Under the pieces are notes generated by a model. It was given only the letters and a program-made list of their open reading frames with translations, searched no databases and had not been told where the DNA came from. A stretch of DNA of 64,000 nucleotides from PALSA-555 sp963821325. GTDB lineage: Bacteria > Actinomycetota > Acidimicrobiia > IMCC26256 > PALSA-555. How positions within the stretch are numbered: position 1 is the stretch's first letter; each line of letters begins with the position of its first letter. Below, piece by piece: positions 1 through 7,671 of this stretch. Made by a program: the position numbers and the translations under genes. The stretch covers positions 558,001-622,000 of the forward strand of contig CAWGDC010000001.1 in the NCBI GenBank assembly GCA_963821325.1, given 5' to 3'.

Positions 1-193
1 ACGCCACGAGGATCGAGTACAGCGAGAACCGGTTGATGCTCTCGCCGCCGGCCGCCTTGAACAGCACCCCGCCGAGGATCCCGCCGACGATCCCGAGCAC
101 GACCGTGCCGAGGCAGCCGACGCGCCGCCCGGTCACGGCCTTCGCCGCCAGCCCGGCGACGAGCCCGACCACGATCCACGACAGCCAGCTCAT
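1..193 (-). CDS. GlsB/YeaQ/YmgE-type small membrane protein, C-terminus cut by window edge
   Basis: The 64 codons present begin MSWLSWIVVGLVAGLAAKAV and alternate glycine-rich hydrophobic segments with short loops (TGRRVGCLG, then a second helix GGILGGVL). This is the pattern of the transglycosylase-associated/GlsB stress-response membrane family, whose proteins are about 80-110 residues long. The ATG at 193 is supported by a -10-like TACGCT box (203-208, read on the minus strand) ending 9 nt upstream, so the transcript is probably leaderless. It is divergent from pckG. The exact function of the family is unknown; it is associated with envelope stress. Confidence 0.72.
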   Translation of the reverse strand, partial: MSWLSWIVVGLVAGLAAKAVTGRRVGCLGTVVLGIVGGILGGVLFKAAGGESINRFSLYSILVA

Positions 194-202
194 GTCGCCC
201 AG

Positions 203-208
203 AGCGTA
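203..208 (-). promoter_or_regulatory. Leaderless -10 box for the GlsB-type gene
   Basis: TACGCT on the minus strand ends 9 nt before the ATG at 193. It matches the TANNNT -10 element used by leaderless actinobacterial genes. Confidence 0.5.
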
Positions 209-319
209 CCGACGACCCGCCGCGGCCTCCCGGCGGCGCTCGACCCTGGCCCCGGGACGCGGGCGCGGGGCGGCGGTCGGGGTGTCGCACCCGCTTCAGG
301 TGCCGGGGAGGCCCACCGT

Positions 320-325
320 TAGGAT
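320..325 (+). promoter_or_regulatory. Candidate -10 box of pckG
   Basis: TAGGAT lies 33 nt before the GTG start of pckG, leaving a leader of about 27 nt that contains AAGGAG (347-352). No convincing -35 element is visible. Confidence 0.35.
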
Positions 326-358
326 GCCTGTTCCCGGTTCGCAGCCAAGGAGCTGATC

Positions 359-2176
359 GTGGCAGCCGACGAGGACACGCCGACCGGGCACGCAGGCCTG
401 GTGGCGTGGGTCCGGGACGTCACCGACCTCTGCGAGCCCACCGCCGTCCACTGGTGCGACGGCTCCCAGGCCGAGTACGAGCAGCTGTGCCGGACCCTCG
501 TCGAGGCCGGCACCTTCGTCGAGCTCGACGCGACCCGCCGGCCCGGCTCCTACTGGGCCAGCAGCGACCCGAGCGACGTGGCCCGGGTCGAGGACCGCAC
601 CTTCATCTGCTCCGAGCGCGAGGCCGACGCCGGCCCGACGAACCACTGGATGGATCCCGACGAGATGCGGGCCACGCTGCGGGCCCTGTTCCGGGGCTGC
701 ATGCGGGGCCGGACCATGTACGTCGTCCCGTTCAGCATGGGGCCGCTCGGGTCCCGGCTGTCCTACATCGGGGTGGAGATCACCGACTCGCCGTACGTGG
801 CCGCCTCGATGATCGTCATGACCCGTGCCGGGAAGGGCGCCCTCGACGTCCTCGGCGACGACGGCGACTTCGTGCCGTGCCTGCACTCGCTCGGGGCGCC
901 CCTCGCCGAGGGAGAGGCCGACTTCGGTGTGGCCCTGCAACCCCGACGAGAAGTGGATCGTGCACTTCCCCGAGACCCGCGAGATCTGGTCGTACGGCTC
1001 CGGGTACGGGGGCAACGCCCTGCTCGGCAAGAAGTGCCTGGCGTTGCGGATCGCGTCGGTGATCGCCCGCGACGAGGGTTGGCTCGCCGAGCACATGCTC
1101 ATCCTGAAGCTCACGTCCCCCAAGGACGCCAGCTACTACGTGGCTGCGGCGTTCCCGTCGGCGTGCGGGAAGACGAACCTCGCGATGCTCGTCCCGAGCA
1201 TCCCGGGCTGGAAGGCCGAGTGCGTCGGCGACGACATCGCCTGGATGAAGTTCGGGGCCGACGGTCGCCTCTACGCCATCAACCCCGAGAACGGGTTCTT
1301 CGGGGTGGCGCCGGGCACGAACTGGGAGACGAACCCCAACGCCATGCGCACCGTCGAGCGCAACACCGTGTTCACCAACACGGCGCTCACCGACGACGGC
1401 GACGTGTGGTGGGAGGGCATGGACGGCGACCCGCCGGCGCACTGCACGGACTGGCACCGCCACGACTGGTCGCCTGGCGCGCGACGCGCCGGCCGCGCAC
1501 CCCAACTCTCGGTTCTGCGTCCCCCTCGACGAGTGCCCCGTCCTCGCCCCCGAGTACGACGACACGGCAGGGGTGCCGATCTCGGCGTTCCTGTTCGGCG
1601 GCCGCCGCGCCAGCACCGTCCCGCTCGTGTACGAGTCGCGGGACTGGCGCCACGGCGTGTTCGTCGCCGCCACCATGGGCTCGGAGAAGACCGCCGCAGC
1701 GGTCGGGGGCCTCGGGGAGCTGCGCCGCGACCCCTTCGCCATGCTGCCGTTCTGCGGCTACCACATGGGCGACTACTTCGCGCACTGGCTGTCGATGCCG
1801 GAACGCACCGACGAGGCGAACCTGCCCCGCATCTACGGGGTGAACTGGTTCCGCAAGGACGCCGACGGCCGGTTCCTCTGGCCCGGGTACGGCGAGAACT
1901 CGCGGGTCCTCGACTGGATCTGCCGGCGTCTCGACGGTGACGCCGACGCGCTCGACACCCCGATCGGCGCCGTGCCCCGCCTCGAGGACCTGCACCTCGA
2001 CGGCCTCGACGACGAGACCCGCCGGCGCGCCGCGGCGGCGCTCGCCGTCGACATCGACGCCTGGCGCGACGAGCTGCCCACCATGCGAGGAGCACTTCGC
2101 GCGCTTCGGCGACCGCCTCCCCGCGGCGCTGCAGGCCGAGCTCGACGCGCTCGAGACCCGCCTCGCCGGCGCCTAA
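359..2176 (+). CDS. pckG: Phosphoenolpyruvate carboxykinase (GTP), frame interrupted three times
   Basis: Converts oxaloacetate and GTP to PEP, CO2 and GDP, the entry step of gluconeogenesis, in the cytoplasm. The kinase P-loop FPSACGKTNLAML is present. So are the GTP-type segments WPCNPDEKW, GYGGNALLGKK, AHPNSRFCVPL and GVPISAFLFGGRR, and the C-terminal GVNWFRKD block. Total length (about 605 residues) fits the GTP-dependent family. Reading needs frame changes near 935, 1480 and 2085; each is consistent with one extra base, and the protein is conserved on both sides of each. The GTG start is preceded by AAGGAG at 347-352. Its stop overlaps the stop of the convergent phosphoribosyltransferase gene by two bases. 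Confidence 0.9.
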
Positions 2177-2829
2177 CCCGTCGGCGGCGCGAGCAGGCGG
2201 GCCACCTCCGCGTCGCTGACCTGCCGGAAGTCGCCGTACCACTGTCCGACGGCCACGAACCCGGACGGCGTCTCGAGCACCACCACCTCGTCGTACTCGC
2301 CGCGCAGGGCGTCGAGCGTGTCCGGCGGCCCGACCGGCAGCGCCAGCAGCCGAGGGGTCGCGCCGACGGTGGCGAGCCAGCGTCCCACCGCCGCGGCGGT
2401 CGACCCGGTCGCCACGCCGTCGTCGACGACCACGACGCCACGGCCGTGCACCTCGGCGGCGGTCACCACCGCGGCGAGCGTCGCGGCGCGCGCCGCGACC
2501 TCGGCGCGGGCGGCGGCCACCGCGGCGTCGAGGAACGCGGGGGAGGCGCCGACGCGGCGGGCCAGCGCCTCGTCGAGCACCACCGTCCCGTCGGGCCCGA
2601 CCGCGCCGAGCGCCAGCTCCGGGTGGCCGGGCGCGCCGACCTTGCGGGCCACGACGGCGCGCAGCGGCGCGTCGAGCGCCCGGGCGACCTCCGCGGCGAC
2701 GACCACACCGCCCCGGGGGATGCCGGCGACGACCGGCGTGGCCGGTGCCCGGCCGGTCAGCGCGGCGGCCAGGCGGCGGCCGGCGTCGACCCGGTCGGCG
2801 AAGCCGCCGCGGCCGTCCACCGCTACCAT
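2173..2829 (-). CDS. Phosphoribosyltransferase-domain protein
   Basis: A 218-residue type I phosphoribosyltransferase fold. It has an N-terminal GIPRGGVVVAAEVARAL block and a PRPP-binding loop VVVVDDGVATGSTA around residues 145-160. C-terminal to the loop is a QWYGDFRQVSDAEVARLL segment typical of the actinobacterial stand-alone family often annotated as predicted phosphoribosyltransferase. The acceptor base or substrate cannot be told from sequence, and it is not a clear purine or pyrimidine salvage enzyme. The start ATG at 2829 is divergent from the AsnC-domain gene. The stop overlaps that of pckG. Confidence 0.78.
   Translation of the reverse strand: MVAVDGRGGFADRVDAGRRLAAALTGRAPATPVVAGIPRGGVVVAAEVARALDAPLRAVVARKVGAPGHPELALGAVGPDGTVVLDEALARRVGASPAFLDAAVAAARAEVAARAATLAAVVTAAEVHGRGVVVVDDGVATGSTAAAVGRWLATVGATPRLLALPVGPPDTLDALRGEYDEVVVLETPSGFVAVGQWYGDFRQVSDAEVARLLAPPTG
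2824..2829 (+). promoter_or_regulatory. Candidate -10 box of the AsnC-domain gene
   Basis: TACCAT ends 27 nt before the TTG start at 2857 and would give a leader of about 20 nt carrying AAGGGGG (2844-2850). The box overlaps the start codon of the divergent phosphoribosyltransferase gene. Confidence 0.35.
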
Positions 2830-2856
2830 CCCGACCCGGCGACAAGGGGGATCGGC

Positions 2857-3093
2857 TTGGCCATCACCGCGTACGTGCTCATCCAGACCGAGGTCGGCAA
2901 GGCGGTCCGGGTCGCCGACGCCGTGCGCGCCATCGGCGGGGTCGTGGCCGCCGACGACGTCACCGGCCCGTACGACGTGATCGTGCGCACCGAGGCGTCG
3001 AGCCTCGACGACCTGGGGCGCCTCGTCGTCTCCCAGATCCAGGCGGTCGAGGGGATCACGCGCACGTTCACCTGCCCGGTCGTCAACCTGTAA
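2857..3093 (+). CDS. Stand-alone Lrp/AsnC ligand-binding (RAM) domain protein
   Basis: A 78-residue protein beginning at TTG: AITAYVLIQTEVGKA, then VVAADDVTGPYDVIV and a TRTFTCPVVNL end. This is the alpha-beta RAM domain of Lrp/AsnC regulators without the DNA-binding helix-turn-helix. Such stand-alone domains are common in Actinobacteria and probably bind small effectors as oligomers or partner full-length Lrp proteins. The TTG is chosen because AAGGGGG (2844-2850) sits 6 nt upstream and the conserved domain starts directly after it. It overlaps the convergent ddl gene by 11 bases. Confidence 0.82.
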   Translation: MAITAYVLIQTEVGKAVRVADAVRAIGGVVAADDVTGPYDVIVRTEASSLDDLGRLVVSQIQAVEGITRTFTCPVVNL

Positions 3094-4217
3094 GCGGTCC
3101 GGTTCCCCGCTGCCGGCCCGCCCGGCGCGTCCGGCGGTCGTGGCGGGCGACGGCCAGGTCGATGAGCCGGTCGAGCAGCGCCGCGTAGTCCACGCCGCTC
3201 GCGGCCCACATCCTCGGGTACTGCGACGCGGGCGTGAAGCCGGGGATGGTGTTCACCTCGTTCACGAGGAAGCCCCGCGCCTCGCTCAAGAAGAAGTCGA
3301 CCCGGGCCATCGCCTCCCCGCAGCACGCCTCGAAGGCCCGCACCGCCAGGCCCTGCACCGTGGCCGTCTGCGCGTCGTCGAGCGGCGCCGGGGTGAGGAG
3401 CTGCACGGCGTCGTTCTCGTACTTGTCGGCGTACGTGTAGAACTCGGCGCCCGGCACCACCTCCCCGGGGACCGAGGCGACCGGGGGGTCGTCGCCGAGG
3501 ATCCCGACCTCGATCTCGCGGCCGGCGATCGCCTCCTCGGCGAGGATCCACTCGTCGTAGGCGAGCGCGGCGTCGATCGCGGCGTCGAGCTCGGCCCGGT
3601 CGTGGGCCTTCGACACCCCGATCGAGGACCCCATGTTCGCCGGCTTCACGAAGCACGGGTAGCCGAGCTCGGCGGCGACCCGGTCCGCGAACGCGGCCCG
3701 CGTCGTGGCCGTCGCGGAACGCCAGCCAGTGCGCCGTCGCGAGCCCCGCGGCGGCGAACGCCGCCTTCATGGCCCGCTTGTCCATCGCCAGCGCCGAGCC
3801 CAGCACCCCGGCCCCCACGTAGGGGAGGTCGGCGAGCTCGAAGAGGCCCTGCACCGTCCCGTCCTCCCCGTACGGGCCGTGCAGGAGCGGGAGCACCACG
3901 TCGACGTCGGTCGCGGCGGGCGCGTCCGGCGCGTCGTGGTCGAGCGGCACGAGCGCCGGCTCGGACGGGTCGGGTACCTCGGTCACGGGCGCGCCCTCGA
4001 CGCGGAACGCGGATGGGAGCGCGTCGCGTCCCGCGGCGAGTGCGACACGGGCTTCGGACGCGAGGAGCCAGCGTCCCTCGGTCGTGATCGCCACCGGGAC
4101 GATCTCGTAGCGGTCCGGGTCGAGGGCGGCGGCCACCGCCGCGGCGGTGACCCGCGACACGTCGTGCTCCGCGGACCGGCCGCCGAACAGCAGCAGCACC
4201 CGCCGACGGCGCGTCAA
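3083..4217 (-). CDS. ddl: D-alanine--D-alanine ligase, one frame break
   Basis: ATP-grasp ligase that makes D-Ala-D-Ala for peptidoglycan precursors in the cytoplasm. The N-terminus has LLLFGGRSAEHDVS and HGPYGEDGTVQG. After one frame change near 3710 come KPANMGSSIGV, LAEEAIAGREIEVGIL, ARVDFFLSE and the ATP-grasp NEVNTIPGFT metal-binding block. Removing one C near the break restores a continuous reading through to GYPCFVKPANMG. The TTG start is preferred because it overlaps the stop of the upstream membrane-protein gene as TTGA, suggesting translational coupling. A GTG at 4199 is the alternative. Confidence 0.88.
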
Positions 4218-4582
4218 CCGTGGACCTGGAGCACCGCCCGGATGCCGAGCCCCATGATGAAGAGCCCGAGCAGCCCGCAGTACAGCTCTCGGCGGGTGCG
4301 CAGCTGACGCCGGTACTGGTACGCGAACCCGATGGTGAGGAACACGACGAACCCGTAGAAGATGTGGAAGCCCGGCGCCTTGTACTGCTTGCTCGCCTGC
4401 AACGAGACGCCGACGAACACCTGCAGCAGGATCGCGGCCTCGGCGACGATGGTGGCGATCCACACCCACCGGCCCCGCAGCTTCGGGACCCGCCAGGCGA
4501 CGAGGGCGGCCACCCCGACGAGCCCGTTCGCGACGATGGCGACGTAGGCCCAGGTCTGGTGGAAGTCGAAGAGGGCGTGCAC
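4214..4582 (-). CDS. Four-helix membrane protein of unknown function (DUF420-like)
   Basis: A 122-residue protein beginning MHALFDFHQTWAYVAIVANG with about four hydrophobic segments: residues 12-30, 42-60, 72-90 and 100-120. These are separated by short basic loops such as RVPKLRGRW and YRRQLRTRRELY. Conserved histidines in the first and third helices recall small heme- or metal-interacting DUF420-type proteins, but this is weak. It is directly upstream of ddl with a 4-base TTGA overlap, so the two are probably one transcript. I cannot assign a function. Confidence 0.65.
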   Translation of the reverse strand: MHALFDFHQTWAYVAIVANGLVGVAALVAWRVPKLRGRWVWIATIVAEAAILLQVFVGVSLQASKQYKAPGFHIFYGFVVFLTIGFAYQYRRQLRTRRELYCGLLGLFIMGLGIRAVLQVHG

Positions 4583-4595
4583 GCCGCGCGGTTCG

Positions 4596-4907
4596 CTACC
4601 CGGCGGCTTCGTGCTGCACCACGTCGAAGGACCACAGCGAGCTGTCGGTGCTCACCGGGCCCTGGGTGCTGTGGGCGCGGTGGCCGTGCTGGAACGCCGG
4701 GCTCGCCGCCCACGCCTGGAAGTCGGCTTCGCTGCGCCACCGCGTGTAGACGAGGTAGACGTCGCGGTCGTCGGTCGGGCGGAGAAGCTCGAACGCCTCG
4801 AACCCCGGAGCGTCGGCGACCTGGCCGGCCCGGGCGGCGAAGCGCGCCTCGAGCTCCTCGGCTCGCTCCTTCGGGACGGTGATGGCGTTGATGCGCACGA
4901 CGCTCAT
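4596..4907 (-). CDS. Antibiotic-biosynthesis-monooxygenase (ABM) domain protein
   Basis: A 103-residue dimeric alpha-beta barrel protein. It begins SVVRINAITVPKERAEELE, continues with GFEAFELLRPTDDRDVYLVYTRW (seen as separate blocks), and ends FQAWAASPAFQHGHR. This is the actinobacterial subgroup related to HmoA/MhuD heme-degrading monooxygenases. The W in TRW and the downstream histidines fit, but heme binding is an inference. Cytoplasmic. It starts with ATG at 4907; TAGAAC, an imperfect -10 box, ends 8 nt before it. It sits just upstream of the membrane protein-ddl pair in the same direction. Confidence 0.8.
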   Translation of the reverse strand: MSVVRINAITVPKERAEELEARFAARAGQVADAPGFEAFELLRPTDDRDVYLVYTRWRSEADFQAWAASPAFQHGHRAHSTQGPVSTDSSLWSFDVVQHEAAG

Positions 4908-4959
4908 GGCCGACTGTTCTACCCGCGCGGCCCCCCGGCCCGCCCACCCGGCCGTCGGG

Positions 4960-5778
4960 CTACTGGTCGCGGAGGAACTGCTCGATCTCCGCCGCGAGGT
5001 CGTCGCCGCCCGCCTCGCCGCGCTCCTGCTCCTCGATGGCCGTCACCAGCTCCGCGACGTCGGGCCGATCCGAGAGCCCCTGCTCGACGCGGCCGGTGTA
5101 CTCGTCGACCTGCGCGTCGAGGGAGGAGAGGTCGAGCGTGACCCCGGCCAGGTCGCGCAGCCGGTCGAGGAGGGCGCGCACCGCTGGCGGGGACGGGGTC
5201 GCCGACACGTAGTGCGGGACCTGCGCCCAGAGGCCGAGCGCCGGGATCCCGGCGTCGCCGAGCGCGACCTGCAGCACGGTCTGCAGCCCGGTGACCCCGT
5301 GGTAGTCGGCGCGGATCGCGCCGCCCTCCCGGGCGAGCGCGGCGTTCGTCGCGGTGGCGAGCACGGGGACGGGCCGGCGGTGCGACACGGCCGCCGGCAT
5401 CCCGCCCAACCCGACGGCGAGCTCCACCCCGAGGTTGCGGGCCAGGTCGACGAGCTCGCGGGTGACGGTCGGCCACCGCAGCGACGGCTCCGGGCCGATG
5501 CAGCACACGACGTCGCGGCCGGCGCGGCCGGCGACGAACTCGAGGGTCGGCCAGGCGACGCGGCGGCCGCGGCCCTCGACGAACGAGACGGTCGGTCGGG
5601 TCTGCTGCAGGTCGACGAGCTCCTCGAGGTCGTAGCGCGCGAACACCCGGCCGCCTTCGAGCTGGGTGCCGAGAGCCGCGGCGGCCCGGGCGCCGGATTC
5701 GCCGGCGTCGACCCAGCCGACGATGGCGAGCACGAGCACGGGGCGGCGAAGGCGCGGCATCGCGTCGATCTGCAGCAC
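4960..5778 (-). CDS. PAC2 family protein (proteasome assembly chaperone-like)
   Basis: A 272-residue PAC2-domain protein beginning VLQIDAMPRLRRPVLVLAIV and followed by GWVDAGESG, the typical N-terminus of the actinobacterial family. It continues with the GIPALGLWAQVPHYVS block and an acidic C-terminal helix (AAEIEQFLRDQ). In eukaryotes PAC2 proteins chaperone proteasome assembly; actinobacteria have proteasomes, but the bacterial role is not established. The GTG at 5778 is chosen over an upstream GTG at 5802 because a TACCGT box ends 7 nt before it, which fits leaderless transcription, and because family members begin here. Confidence 0.82.
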   Translation of the reverse strand: MLQIDAMPRLRRPVLVLAIVGWVDAGESGARAAAALGTQLEGGRVFARYDLEELVDLQQTRPTVSFVEGRGRRVAWPTLEFVAGRAGRDVVCCIGPEPSLRWPTVTRELVDLARNLGVELAVGLGGMPAAVSHRRPVPVLATATNAALAREGGAIRADYHGVTGLQTVLQVALGDAGIPALGLWAQVPHYVSATPSPPAVRALLDRLRDLAGVTLDLSSLDAQVDEYTGRVEQGLSDRPDVAELVTAIEEQERGEAGGDDLAAEIEQFLRDQ

Positions 5779-5785
5779 GCCCGCA

Positions 5786-5791
5786 ACGGTA
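5786..5791 (-). promoter_or_regulatory. Leaderless -10 box of the PAC2 gene
   Basis: TACCGT (minus strand) ends 7 nt before GTG at 5778. It is only 11 bp from the opposing -10 box of the LLM gene. Confidence 0.55.
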
Positions 5792-5802
5792 TCGGCACTC
5801 AC

Positions 5803-5808
5803 TAGGGT
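5803..5808 (+). promoter_or_regulatory. Leaderless -10 box of the 5.8 kb LLM gene
   Basis: TAGGGT ends 6 nt before the GTG at 5815. It is back to back with the PAC2 promoter. Confidence 0.55.
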
Positions 5809-5814
5809 GCGCCC

Positions 5815-6735
5815 GTGCGCTTCGGTGTCCACACGGGGCTGCAGAACACGACCACCGACGAGCTGCGCTCGCTGTGGCGGCGCATCGAGGCGTCGGACTT
5901 CGAGTGGATCTCGATCTGGGACCACTTCTACTCGGCGGACGCGACCGTCACCGAGGAGGGCACCACCTCCGGGGCGGTGTGCCACGAGGCGGTCTCGGCG
6001 CACACCGCCCTCGCGCTCGAGACCCGTCGGGTGCGCTGCGGCAGCCTCGTGTACTGCGTCGCCTACCGCCACCCGGCGGTCCTCGCGAACGCGATGGCGA
6101 CGATCGACCACCTCTCGGGTGGCCGCGTGACGCTCGGGCTCGGCGCCGGCTGGCACCAGGGCGAGTTCGCGGCGTACGGGATCCCGTTCCCGCCCGCGCC
6201 GACACGGTTGCGCATGCTCGACGAGGCCGTCCAGTGCATCCGCCTGCTCACCACCGAGGACGTCGCCGACTTCACCGGCGAGTTCTTCACCCTCCGCGAG
6301 GCCCGCTGCGAGCCCAAGCCGGTGCAGCGGCGGCTCCCGCTGTGGATCGGCGGGGGCGGCGAGCGCGTCACGTTGCGGCTCGTCGCCCGGCACGCCGACG
6401 GGTGGAACATCCCCTTCGTCACCCCGGACGCGTACCGCCACAAGGTGGAGGTGCTGGAGGAGCACTGCGGCCGCGAGGGCCGGGATCCGACGACGATCGA
6501 GCGCAGCGTGAACCTCACGCTGGCGTGGACCGAGGAGGACCTGCGGGCCCGGTTCGGGGGGATGGCGGACTGGATCCGACCCAGCGCTCTGACCGGTTCC
6601 ACCGGCGAGATCGTCGACCGGGTCGGCGCCTACCGGGACGCCGGCGCCGAGTGGGTCAACCTCGCGCTGCGCGCCCCCTTCGACACCGCAGCCGTCGACC
6701 GCTTCGCCGCCGAGGTGCTGCCCGCCTTCCGGTGA
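5815..6735 (+). CDS. LLM-class flavin/F420-dependent oxidoreductase
   Basis: A 306-residue luciferase-like TIM-barrel monodomain enzyme starting VRFGVHTGLQNTTTDELRSL. Landmarks are WISIWDHFYS, the GGRVTLGLGAGWHQGEFAAYGIPF signature, KPVQRRLPLWIGGGGE and a C-terminal GAEWVNLALRAPF. The short form and the GAGWHQGEF block are typical of the F420-dependent subgroup abundant in mycobacteria and Acidimicrobiia. It most likely catalyses hydride transfer to an unknown substrate in the cytoplasm. F420 rather than FMN is inferred from lineage and subgroup. The start is fixed by a -10 box 6 nt upstream. Three other LLM genes lie in this window. Confidence 0.85.
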   Translation: MRFGVHTGLQNTTTDELRSLWRRIEASDFEWISIWDHFYSADATVTEEGTTSGAVCHEAVSAHTALALETRRVRCGSLVYCVAYRHPAVLANAMATIDHLSGGRVTLGLGAGWHQGEFAAYGIPFPPAPTRLRMLDEAVQCIRLLTTEDVADFTGEFFTLREARCEPKPVQRRLPLWIGGGGERVTLRLVARHADGWNIPFVTPDAYRHKVEVLEEHCGREGRDPTTIERSVNLTLAWTEEDLRARFGGMADWIRPSALTGSTGEIVDRVGAYRDAGAEWVNLALRAPFDTAAVDRFAAEVLPAFR

Positions 6736-6754
6736 GATCGCGGCGGGCCGGGGG

Positions 6755-7609
6755 TCAGGTGCCGAACCCGCCGAACCCGGACGGGCCGCGGCGGGGACCC
6801 AGGGCGTGCTGCAGGTCCGACGACGCGAACGCGGGCGGCGCCGTCCCGTCGACCGCGAAGCGGTACAGCGCGGTCCGGTAGATGCCGGTCAGCGCCGAGA
6901 GGCCGAGCGCCACCACGACGATCCACGCCACACCGATCGCGGCGGTCACGATGACCAGCGCGGTCGCGCCCGTCGCCGCGCCGATGCCGATGAGGGCGAG
7001 GCCGGGCAGCATGGCCACCAGCCCGAAGAGGCCGAAGCCGATCTGGGCCGAGAGGTTCTCGCCCCAGGTGCCGCGCAGCAGGTGACCCGAGCGCTTCAAC
7101 GCGTTGATGGGGCCGAGGTCCTCGAGCATGATGATCGGGACGGTCAGGAAGGTCAGCACGGCCCACGCGGTGCCGAGGAGCGAGGCGATGATCTGGCCGA
7201 TGAACCGCTGGCTCTCGAGCGCCTGGATCACCATCGAGACACTGGCCTGCACCAACGCCCAGGGCAGGAGGCGGTGCAGCCGCTCGTTCGCGGCGGCGAA
7301 GCACGACCCGAGCTCGGCGTGACGGCCTTCGAGCGCCTCGTTCGCACCGTGGACCAGCGCGGCGAGGAAGTAGGTCGAGACGAACGCCAGCGCGACGTAC
7401 CCCGCGACGACGAACACGTAGCCGATGCCCTTCATCCCGCCGTTGGTGCCGCTGTTGACCCCCGTCGCGGCGATCAGCCCGGCGAACACGCCGACGACCA
7501 GCAGGCCCGCGAGCGCGGACAGGAGGGGGAAGACCGCGAGGCTCGTGTCGGATCGCAGCACCGACCACGACACCTTGGCGAGCTCCCACGAGTTCTTGAT
7601 GCGCTGCAT
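6755..7609 (-). CDS. DUF6159-like multi-pass membrane protein
   Basis: A 284-residue protein beginning MQRIKNSWELAKVSWSVLRS with about six hydrophobic segments, including FPLLSALAGLLVVGVFAG, YVFVVAGYVALAFVSTYFL, FLTVPIIMLED and two glycine-rich C-terminal helices. The layout matches an actinobacterial membrane family of unknown function (DUF6159-like) distantly recalling glycerophosphoryl-diester-phosphodiesterase membrane domains. The ATG at 7609 is preferred over one at 7621 because the TATGCT box spans the latter and ends 7 nt before 7609. It is divergent from galK. Confidence 0.72.
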   Translation of the reverse strand: MQRIKNSWELAKVSWSVLRSDTSLAVFPLLSALAGLLVVGVFAGLIAATGVNSGTNGGMKGIGYVFVVAGYVALAFVSTYFLAALVHGANEALEGRHAELGSCFAAANERLHRLLPWALVQASVSMVIQALESQRFIGQIIASLLGTAWAVLTFLTVPIIMLEDLGPINALKRSGHLLRGTWGENLSAQIGFGLFGLVAMLPGLALIGIGAATGATALVIVTAAIGVAWIVVVALGLSALTGIYRTALYRFAVDGTAPPAFASSDLQHALGPRRGPSGFGGFGT

Positions 7610-7616
7610 GGCGCCG

Positions 7617-7622
7617 AGCATA
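7617..7622 (-). promoter_or_regulatory. Leaderless -10 box of the DUF6159-like gene
   Basis: TATGCT (minus strand) ends 7 nt before ATG 7609. It contains the alternative upstream ATG, arguing against that start. Confidence 0.5.
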
Positions 7623-7671
7623 GAACGGCGGCTCGGACGCGGACGCGCGGTCCACGCCCGCGCGTCGGCGC

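Noticed and set aside
4908..4925. KstR-like half site (TAGAAC) upstream of the ABM gene, and the same hexamer before purK at 26446
   Set aside because: KstR needs the palindromic partner GTTCTA at fixed spacing, which is absent at both places. The hexamer is better read as an imperfect -10 box.
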